DNA of 6,038 nucleotides from Betaproteobacteria bacterium. Lineage in GTDB: Bacteria > Pseudomonadota > Gammaproteobacteria > Burkholderiales > SG8-41. How positions within the stretch are numbered: the first letter of the stretch is position 1; each line of letters starts with the position of its first letter. Positions 1 to 4,378 of this stretch are shown piece after piece. A program made the translations under genes and the position numbers. Location: positions 1 through 6,038 of the forward strand of contig JAHZNX010000146.1 in NCBI GenBank assembly GCA_020028375.1, given 5' to 3'. Below the pieces are notes generated by a model. The model ran no database searches, was not told the origin of the DNA, and saw only the letters and a program-made list of their open reading frames with translations.

Positions 1-302
1 CTCACCTTCATCTTCATCATGTGCGCGTACCGCGCAACCTGGGTGAGCAGTCAGAAGCCTATCGCCATCGCAAGATAGGTCATCGGCGAGGGGTAGCGAT
101 CGGCGCCGCCGATGCGCTGGTGCTCGTCGCTATAGACCTCGAACTTGCCCGCGGTGCCGCGCTTGAGGTGCATCTCGCCCGCGACGACTTCCGTGTGCAC
201 GTCGTTCTCGTTGGTGATTCCGCCCGGCGGCAGATCGGGCTTGTCGATCACCCGCTCGCCGGGCTTGGCAGACAGGTCTTCGTTACCGAGGGGTTTAGTC
301 AT
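1..302 (-). CDS. OsmC-like protein with in-frame UGA at the catalytic Cys position (candidate selenoprotein), 3' end outside window
   Basis: OsmC/Ohr-family proteins are cytoplasmic thiol peroxidases that reduce organic hydroperoxides with a reactive cysteine. The ATG at 300-302 has a GGAG (311-314) 8 bases upstream. The frame gives 83 residues, including GKFEVYSDE (about 53-61) and PSPMTYLAMAIGF (71-83), then TGA at 51-53, then LLTQVARYAHMMKMKV up to the window edge. In E. coli OsmC and in Ohr the peroxidatic Cys lies 11 residues after the Pro of the NPEEL/NPEQL segment. Here the TGA is exactly 11 residues after Pro72, and the following helix stays family-like. With the SECIS-like hairpin at 18-41, I read the TGA as selenocysteine at residue 84. 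The second redox Cys and the C-terminus lie outside the window. The gene begins 22 bases after the stop of a Bug binding protein, so it is probably cotranscribed with it. Alternatives are a TGC-to-TGA mutation or sequencing error, or a truncated pseudogene. I am confident of the family and fairly confident of the recoding. Confidence 0.85.
18..41 (-). promoter_or_regulatory. Bacterial SECIS-like stem-loop downstream of the UGA
   Basis: Number the mRNA from the U of UGA (base 53) as 1. The upper stem GCGC (19-22) pairs perfectly with GCGC (28-31), closing the loop GGUAC (23-27). Below it U18 bulges, U17 pairs with A32 and G16 with C33; a G15/A34 mismatch follows, then A14-U35 and C13-G36. Bacterial SECIS elements, which bind SelB, need a short hairpin a few tens of bases after the UGA with a G at the start of the apical loop. 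E. coli fdhF has GGUUGC at the same positions, 15-20, with a bulged U and a GGU loop; here the upper stem is one pair longer. Folding was done by eye. If U18 is not bulged, it can pair with A32 instead. Confidence 0.78.
51..53 (-). other. In-frame UGA, proposed selenocysteine codon
   Basis: The codon after Gly-Phe (residues 82-83) is TGA, followed by CTG CTC ACC CAG in the same frame, encoding LLTQ. It sits where OsmC-family proteins carry the catalytic cysteine. Four of the five other genes in the window (stops at 325-327, 2026-2028, 3185-3187 and 4379-4381) end in TGA as an ordinary stop. Any recoding must therefore depend on local context, as with selenocysteine. Confidence 0.82.
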
Positions 303-310
303 CGCAATTT

Positions 311-314
311 CTCC
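311..314 (-). promoter_or_regulatory. Ribosome binding site of the OsmC-like gene
   Basis: GGAG lies 8 bases before the ATG at 300-302, inside the 22-base gap after the upstream gene's stop. It fixes the start codon and shows that the frame containing the internal UGA has a normal initiation region. Confidence 0.7.
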
Positions 315-324
315 GTCACAGTCC

Positions 325-1314
325 TCATTGCAGCGGCGCGACCTTGCCTTCCTTCACGAGCCGCGCCCAGCGCTCGACGTCGGCGTTGAAGTAGTTGCGG
401 AACTCGCCGGCGGGCACCGGCACCGGCTCCGAGCCGATCTGCGACAGCCGCTCGCGCACGGCCGGGCTCTGCAGCGCGGCGGCGGTCGCCTGCTCGAGCC
501 GGGCCATCGCTTCCGGCGGGGTGCCCGCGCGCGCGAAAAAGCCGAACCACACCGCGAACTCGTAGCCCGGGAAGCCCTGCTCGGCCACTGTCGGCACGTC
601 CGGCAGAGCCTGCGAGCGGCTCTTTGAGGTCGTCGCGAGCGCGCGCACCCGCCCGCCCTGCACCTGCCCGATCGCCGAGCCCATGACGTCGAAGAGCAGC
701 GTGACGCGCTGCGCCATCAGGTCGGGATACACCGCGCCGCTGCCTTTGTACGGCACGTGCAGGAGCTGGATGCCGGCCATGTCCTTGAAAAGCTCGCCCG
801 CCAGGTGGCTGCCGGTGCCGGGGCCGGACGAGCCGAACGTGAGCTCGTTGGGCCGCGCCCGCGCGGCCTTGATCACCTCGGCCAGCGACTTGAGCGGAGA
901 CTCGGCCGAAATCACCACCAGGTTTGGAATCGCGGCGACACCGGCGATGGGCGCGAGATCCACGCGCGGGTCGAACGGCAGCTTCATCAGGCTCACGCTC
1001 GTGGCAAGGCTGCTCGCGGCAAAGAGGAAGGTGTAGCCGTCCGCTCTCGCGACCCGGGCGACGTACTCCGCACCGACGTTGCCGCCCGCGCCGGGCCGCA
1101 GCTCGACGATGACGTTGCGCCCCAGCGCGTTTGACATCTCCTGCGCCAGCGGGCGCCCCAGCACCTCGGCCGTTCCGCCCGGCGCATACGGCACGATCAT
1201 GGTGACCGCCCGTGCCGGATAGCCCTGCGCCGACGCCCCACCTGACGGCGCGCCCGCCGCGAGCAGACCGGCGCTCATGGCGAGGGCGAGCGCGGCTCCC
1301 GATTGCCTGTTCAC
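325..1314 (-). CDS. Bug/TctC-family tripartite tricarboxylate transporter substrate-binding protein
   Basis: This is a periplasmic binding protein of the Bug (TctC-like) family, which captures small carboxylates or related compounds for tripartite tricarboxylate transporters. I choose the GTG at 1312-1314: GGAG lies 10 bases upstream (1325-1328), a promoter lies just before that, and a signal peptide starts at once. The resulting 329 residues are normal for the family. The hydrophobic stretch at about residues 7-22 is followed by likely cleavage at ASA-Q (29/30). Family motifs include the mature YP start (32-33), VPYAPGG (41-47), RPGAGG (73-78), ADGYT (91-95) and, later, GSHLAGELFK and HVPYKGSG. 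The usual PGGxxD reads PGGTAE, so the ligand-loop Asp is Glu50. That suggests a somewhat different ligand, but this is inference. No TctA or TctB gene is visible. The frame extends upstream to a GTG at 1380, but that would bury the signal peptide. The ligand is unknown. Confidence 0.93.
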   Translation of the reverse strand: MNRQSGAALALAMSAGLLAAGAPSGGASAQGYPARAVTMIVPYAPGGTAEVLGRPLAQEMSNALGRNVIVELRPGAGGNVGAEYVARVARADGYTFLFAASSLATSVSLMKLPFDPRVDLAPIAGVAAIPNLVVISAESPLKSLAEVIKAARARPNELTFGSSGPGTGSHLAGELFKDMAGIQLLHVPYKGSGAVYPDLMAQRVTLLFDVMGSAIGQVQGGRVRALATTSKSRSQALPDVPTVAEQGFPGYEFAVWFGFFARAGTPPEAMARLEQATAAALQSPAVRERLSQIGSEPVPVPAGEFRNYFNADVERWARLVKEGKVAPLQ

Positions 1315-1324
1315 TTTCGCATCG

Positions 1325-1328
1325 CTCC
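1325..1328 (-). promoter_or_regulatory. Ribosome binding site deciding the GTG start at 1314
   Basis: GGAG lies 10 bases before GTG 1312-1314. With the signal peptide that starts there and the predicted promoter just upstream, it favours this start over the more distal GTG at 1378-1380. Confidence 0.55.
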
Positions 1329-1342
1329 AGAAAAGGATGGAC

Positions 1343-1370
1343 ACTATACCGCGGTTCGATGGCTTGACCA
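1343..1370 (-). promoter_or_regulatory. Candidate sigma-70 promoter for the second Bug gene
   Basis: The -10 candidate TATAGT (1343-1348) matches the consensus at 5 of 6 positions. The -35 candidate TGGTCA (1365-1370) matches at 4 of 6, with a 16-base spacer. The predicted transcript would start near base 1336, about 20 bases before the chosen GTG and after the longer alternative start. The gene, and probably the OsmC gene behind it, could thus be transcribed independently of the GNAT gene. This is a by-eye motif match only. Confidence 0.45.
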
Positions 1371-1435
1371 CCATCTCCACTACGGGATGCAGGCGTTCTC
1401 GCGCACGCTGGGTGCGAGTTCACCCCCGTTGGACG

Positions 1436-1960
1436 TTACCTAGTCGCGTCGGTATCGTGCAGCGACCGCTGCATGAGCACGCTATCGAGCCAGCGCCCGA
1501 ATTTGAAACCCACGCGCGTGAACGTGCCGACGTGCCGGAACCCGAGCGCGCGGTGCAGCCCGATGGACGCCGCGTTGTCGCTGTCGCCGATCACCGCGAT
1601 CATTTCCCGGTAGCCGACCGCCGCCGAAAGCTCCAGCACCTTCGCGAGGAGCGCCTTGCCGATGCCGCCTCCGGTGGCCGAAGGGTCCAGGTAGACCGAG
1701 TCCTCCGCCGTGTGCCGGTAGGCGCTGCGCAGGCGATAGTGCGCGGCATAGGCGAACCCGAGGATCGCGCCATCCCGGTGCGCCACCAGGTAGGGCAGCC
1801 CGGCCGCGAGCACGGCCTCCCGGCGCCGGCACATCTCGCCGAGATCCGGCGGCTCTTCCTCGAATGAAGCGGTCCCGCGCAGCACGTGGCCGGCGTAGAT
1901 CTCCTGCACCCGCGCCATGTCTGCGGGCGCGGACGGACGGACGGCGATCTGCGGATTCAT
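1436..1960 (-). CDS. GNAT acetyltransferase, phosphinothricin/methionine sulfone N-acetyltransferase type
   Basis: This is a cytoplasmic acetyl-CoA-dependent N-acetyltransferase. Relatives called PAT, Bar or MddA acetylate phosphinothricin, methionine sulfoximine or methionine sulfone; the natural substrate here cannot be told from sequence. From the ATG at 1958-1960 the protein has 174 residues, normal for the family. Visible are RPSAPADM at the N-terminus, IYAGHV-RGTASFEEEPP (about 21-38), SVYLDP (88-93), the acetyl-CoA loop in TGGGIGKALL (96-105), the conserved Asn in GDSDNAASIGLH (125-136) and the C-terminal GFKFGRWLDSVLMQR. The usual Arg before the CoA-loop glycines is not obvious. The frame is open upstream to a GTG at 2030-2032 that overlaps the preceding stop as GTGGTGA, adding 24 low-complexity residues. 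The ATG has a GGGA close by and gives the family-like N-terminus, so I prefer it, but coupled initiation at the GTG is possible. Confidence 0.9.
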   Translation of the reverse strand: MNPQIAVRPSAPADMARVQEIYAGHVLRGTASFEEEPPDLGEMCRRREAVLAAGLPYLVAHRDGAILGFAYAAHYRLRSAYRHTAEDSVYLDPSATGGGIGKALLAKVLELSAAVGYREMIAVIGDSDNAASIGLHRALGFRHVGTFTRVGFKFGRWLDSVLMQRSLHDTDATR

Positions 1961-1964
1961 GTTT

Positions 1965-1998
1965 CCCGGCGCGCCGGGCCTCAGGACCGCAGGGGTCC
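1965..1998 (-). repeat. 14-bp GC palindrome plus adjacent stem-loop before the GNAT start
   Basis: CCCGGCGCGCCGGG (1965-1978) is a perfect palindrome ending 4 bases before the GNAT ATG. Next to it, GGACC (1984-1988) and GGTCC (1994-1998) form a 5-bp stem around a 5-base loop. Both lie between the stop of the upstream binding-protein gene and the GNAT ATG. They could form RNA hairpins that hold back initiation, or a protein site. No T-run follows on the minus strand, so a terminator is not supported. Confidence 0.4.
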
Positions 1999-2025
1999 CG
2001 CTACCCGATGCTCGCGTTCCATTGC

Positions 2026-3048
2026 TCACCACTCGCGGCGGATTCCCCCTTCGCGTATGACCGCCTGGTAGCGCAGGTACTCCTCCTGCATCAGCCGCAT
2101 GAAGCCGTCCGGCGTGCTCTCGGTCATGGATTCCGCCCCCTGGCGCACGAAGCGCTCGCGCAGCGCGTGCTTCCGCAACCCGCGCACGATGTCGCCGTGC
2201 AGCTGCTCGACGACGCGCCGCGGCGTGCCGCGGGGCGCGACGATGCCCGACCAGCGGTCGAACTGCGCTTCCGGCAAGCCGAACTCGGCGATCGCCGGCA
2301 CGGCCGGCAGCGCGGGACTGCGCTGCGGCGTCATCACGGCGATCGCGCGCAGCCGTCCCTCGCGCACCGGCGCGAGCACCGCCGGCAGCGTGAAGACGGC
2401 GTAGTGCACTCGCCCGAGCACCATCTCGACGAAGGAATCCGACAGGTTCCGGAACGGCACGTGCACCGCATCGATGCCGAGTGCGCGCGTGAACAGCTCG
2501 CCGGCGAGATGCGAGGCCGACCCGATGCCGAGGGAAGCGTAGTTGAGCTCGCCGGTGCGCACGCGTGCGTAGCGGGCGAATTCGGACGCCGTGGCAACCG
2601 GGATCCCGGGCGTCACCGCGAGGACGTTGGTGATCGAGGCGACGTGCGCGACACCCACGATGTCGGCGAGCGCACGGTACGGCGGCGGGTCGCGCATGAG
2701 CTCGGTGATGAGGCGCGTGACGCCCACCATGCCCAGCGTGTAGCCGTCGGCATTCGCTTTCGACACGAGGGTGTTGCCGATCAGCCCGCCCGCGCCCGTG
2801 CGGTTCTCGATGACGACCCGCTGCCCGTAGAATGCTTCCAGCTGGTCACCGATCGAGCGCGCGAAGAAATCGTCCGCCGCGCCCGGCGGGTAGGCGACGA
2901 TGATGCGGATCGGCTTCACGGGAAAGGCGGCGGGCTCCACCCATTGCTTCGCCAGGCACGGCGCAGTCCCCGCGGACGCGGCCACCGCACCGACCGCGAC
3001 CGGCACCGCGCAGGCGGACAGGAAACGAAGAAAACGGGCTGCGATCAT
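2026..3048 (-). CDS. Bug/TctC-family tripartite tricarboxylate transporter substrate-binding protein
   Basis: This is a second periplasmic Bug-family binding protein, clearly different in sequence from the one at 325-1314 and so not a recent duplicate. The start is the ATG at 3046-3048, preceded by GGGGGAA a few bases upstream, giving 340 residues. An N-terminal signal peptide carries Arg5 and Arg8 and a hydrophobic core at about 9-26, with cleavage near ASA-G (26/27) or CLA-K (33/34). Family hallmarks are FPVKPIRIIVAYPPGAADD (42-60, with the loop Asp and one Gly-to-Ala change), GQRVVIENRTGAGG (75-88), ADGYTLG (100-106), then SASHLAGELF and VHVPFRN. The frame continues upstream to an ATG at 3096, but the added 16 residues would spoil the signal peptide. 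The stop overlaps a possible GTG start of the GNAT gene, so the two may be coupled. The ligand is unknown and no cognate TctAB is visible. Confidence 0.93.
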   Translation of the reverse strand: MIAARFLRFLSACAVPVAVGAVAASAGTAPCLAKQWVEPAAFPVKPIRIIVAYPPGAADDFFARSIGDQLEAFYGQRVVIENRTGAGGLIGNTLVSKANADGYTLGMVGVTRLITELMRDPPPYRALADIVGVAHVASITNVLAVTPGIPVATASEFARYARVRTGELNYASLGIGSASHLAGELFTRALGIDAVHVPFRNLSDSFVEMVLGRVHYAVFTLPAVLAPVREGRLRAIAVMTPQRSPALPAVPAIAEFGLPEAQFDRWSGIVAPRGTPRRVVEQLHGDIVRGLRKHALRERFVRQGAESMTESTPDGFMRLMQEEYLRYQAVIREGGIRREW

Positions 3049-3067
3049 GCTTCCCCCGGGCCGCCCC

Positions 3068-3096
3068 ACGATAGCGTGCGCGGCGCCGGACATCAA
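3068..3096 (-). promoter_or_regulatory. Candidate promoter for the first Bug gene
   Basis: TTGATG (3091-3096) and TATCGT (3068-3073), each 4 of 6 matches to the sigma-70 hexamers, are separated by 17 bases. The start point would lie near 3061, leaving a leader of about 13 bases containing the GGGGGAA ribosome site before the ATG at 3048. This is a weak by-eye prediction. Confidence 0.3.
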
Positions 3097-3145
3097 GCAT
3101 TAGCCATTCGGACGTCGCGCTCCAGTCGCAATAACCCAGCCCACA

Positions 3146-3166
3146 CCCCACCTTTTCAAGGAGGGG
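3146..3166. repeat. Symmetric stem-loop between the amidohydrolase and Bug genes
   Basis: On the plus strand CCCC-A-CCTT (3146-3154) and AAGG-A-GGGG (3158-3166) pair through 8 base pairs, with a single central A/A mismatch and a 3-base TTC loop. AATTCTTTT follows on the plus strand. The hairpin lies about 20 bases past the amidohydrolase stop, so it may be that gene's terminator. The T-rich side, however, faces plus-strand transcription, where no gene is present. It could also be a dispersed intergenic palindrome. Confidence 0.45.
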
Positions 3167-3184
3167 AATTCTTTTGTAGCGCCC

Positions 3185-4300
3185 TCAGGGCTTGATGCCG
3201 AGCAGTTTCGCCGCCGTCTCGCCCAGCATCATGCGGCGCTCCTTGTCGGTGAAGCCCGGCGTCTTGAGGATGTGGTCCACCGACTTGCTCTGCCACGGGA
3301 TCGGATGATCGGTGCCGATCACCAGCCGGTTCGAGCCCACTTCCGCGGCGAGATGCCGCAGCGCTTCCGAGGTGAACACGAGCGTGTCGTAGTACATGTC
3401 CCGCAGGTACTCGGTCGGCTTCTTCTTGAGCTTCACGCCGGTGTCCATGTCGGGGGCGACGCGCAGGCAGTTGTCCGAGCGCGGTGCGTAGGACGGCAAG
3501 TAGCCCCCGCCGTGCGCCGAGCAGATCTTCAGCCCCGGGAAGCGGTCGAGCGTGCCCTCGAAGATGAGGTGCGAGAGCGCGATGGTCGTGTCGAGGGGGT
3601 TGCCGATGGTGTTCGCGAGCCAGCCGTTGCCCTTCAACCGCGGCGCGAGGTCGGGCGTGCTCTGCGGGTGGATGAAGATCAGGACGCCGAGCTCCTCGGC
3701 CTTCGCCCAGAACGGGTGGAATACGGGATCGGAGAATTCCTTGCCAGCGACGCTCGCCCCGACGGCCGCGCCGCGCAGGCCCAGCCGCTTCACCCCGTCC
3801 ACCAGCTGCTGCACCGCGAGGTCGGGATACTGGAGCGCCACCGATGCGAACGCGACAAAGCGGTCGGGATAGGTCGCGCAGAATTCGGCGAGCCGCTCGT
3901 TCTGGATCCGGATCACTTTCGTCACGAGGTCGCGCTCCGCCTTGTACCACTGCGGATTGATGCTGAGCGCCTCCATGTCGATGCCCTGCTCGTCCATCTC
4001 GGCGATGCGGCGCGGCCCGACCTGGTCGATCCCCGGCCCCCGTTGCGTTTCCCTGGTGATTCCCAGCAGGGCCATGGCCTCGGGAATGATGCAATGCGCG
4101 TGCACGTCGATCGTCTTCACGCGGCGACCGCCGACCTTGACTTCGCGGCGGCGCGAGGCGGGCTGCGGCCGCGCTTTTCCCGGCGCGGCGGTCCGGGCCT
4201 GTAGCTGCGCCGGCGCGGCCCCGAGCAGCTCGCAGCCGGTGAACGCAATTGCGGCCATCCCGCTGGCGGTATTCGTTGTGGACTCCCGTGGAATGTGCAT
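3185..4300 (-). CDS. ACMSD-like amidohydrolase (Amidohydrolase_2 family)
   Basis: This is a TIM-barrel metal enzyme of the ACMSD/gamma-resorcylate decarboxylase branch. Such enzymes use one divalent metal, usually zinc, for non-oxidative decarboxylation or hydrolysis of carboxylated ring compounds or their cleavage products. The protein has 371 residues. The metal-ligand candidates are His67 and His69 (DVHAHC), His211 (FIHPQ) and Asp331 (GTDHPI), with His263 (SAHGGGYLPSY) as the likely catalytic residue; all match the ACMSD pattern. The ATG at 4298-4300 has GGGAG 8 bases upstream (4309-4313). An unusual N-terminal extension of about 60 residues precedes the barrel. It has a hydrophobic part (about 15-31) and FTGC (20-23), like a worn Tat or lipoprotein signal without the twin arginine. 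The gene follows the TRAP permease by 78 bases and has its own candidate promoter, so it probably acts on a compound that permease brings in. The exact substrate is unknown. Confidence 0.92.
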   Translation of the reverse strand: MHIPRESTTNTASGMAAIAFTGCELLGAAPAQLQARTAAPGKARPQPASRRREVKVGGRRVKTIDVHAHCIIPEAMALLGITRETQRGPGIDQVGPRRIAEMDEQGIDMEALSINPQWYKAERDLVTKVIRIQNERLAEFCATYPDRFVAFASVALQYPDLAVQQLVDGVKRLGLRGAAVGASVAGKEFSDPVFHPFWAKAEELGVLIFIHPQSTPDLAPRLKGNGWLANTIGNPLDTTIALSHLIFEGTLDRFPGLKICSAHGGGYLPSYAPRSDNCLRVAPDMDTGVKLKKKPTEYLRDMYYDTLVFTSEALRHLAAEVGSNRLVIGTDHPIPWQSKSVDHILKTPGFTDKERRMMLGETAAKLLGIKP

Positions 4301-4308
4301 TCCTCTTT

Positions 4309-4313
4309 CTCCC
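4309..4313 (-). promoter_or_regulatory. Ribosome binding site of the amidohydrolase
   Basis: GGGAG lies 8 bases before the ATG at 4298-4300. It supports this start even though it gives the protein an atypical N-terminal extension. Confidence 0.65.
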
Positions 4314-4330
4314 TGTCAAAACGTGGGTGA

Positions 4331-4348
4331 TCGATAATGAAAAATCGA
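4331..4348. promoter_or_regulatory. Inverted repeat, possible operator
   Basis: TCGAT (4331-4335) and ATCGA (4344-4348) are an inverted pair around an 8-base AT-rich spacer. They lie directly after the -10 element of the amidohydrolase promoter candidate and would cover its transcription start. That is a typical position for a repressor site. The regulator is unknown and no regulator gene is in the window. Confidence 0.4.
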
Positions 4349-4376
4349 AGTATATAGGTCAGTCGCCGTTCGCCAA
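4349..4376 (-). promoter_or_regulatory. Candidate sigma-70 promoter for the amidohydrolase
   Basis: The -35 TTGGCG (4371-4376, 4 of 6) and -10 TATACT (4349-4354, 5 of 6) are 16 bases apart. They start just after the TRAP permease stop, in the most AT-rich patch of this GC-rich window. The start point would fall near 4342, inside the inverted repeat, leaving a leader of about 40 bases before the ATG. Confidence 0.5.
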
Positions 4377-4378
4377 AC

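Noticed and set aside
51..53. The OsmC-like gene as a simple 83-residue protein ending at TGA
   Set aside because: It would lack the catalytic residue and most of the fold, while the frame beyond stays family-like and a SECIS-like hairpin follows.
51..53. Genome-wide reassignment of UGA to an amino acid
   Set aside because: Four other genes here end at TGA at expected family lengths, so UGA works as an ordinary stop.
299..1423. 374-codon open frame on the minus strand, another phase
   Set aside because: It is Arg/Ala/Gly-rich with no motif, and shadows the Bug protein gene that has clear family motifs.
1410..1425. GGGTG/CACCC hairpin after the GNAT gene as a terminator
   Set aside because: The stem is only 5 bp and no T-run follows on the minus strand; a hairpin this short is common by chance at this GC content.
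1864..3195. 443-codon open frame on the plus strand
   Set aside because: It is antisense to the Bug protein gene at 2026-3048 and part of the GNAT gene, is rich in Arg/His/Ala as expected of a GC-rich shadow frame, and has no recognisable domain.
3272..4204. 310-codon open frame on the plus strand
   Set aside because: It is antisense to the amidohydrolase, whose metal-binding motifs are intact, and its composition is typical of a shadow frame.
3156..4319. 387-codon open frame on the minus strand, another phase
   Set aside because: It shadows the amidohydrolase and lacks all of its metal ligands.
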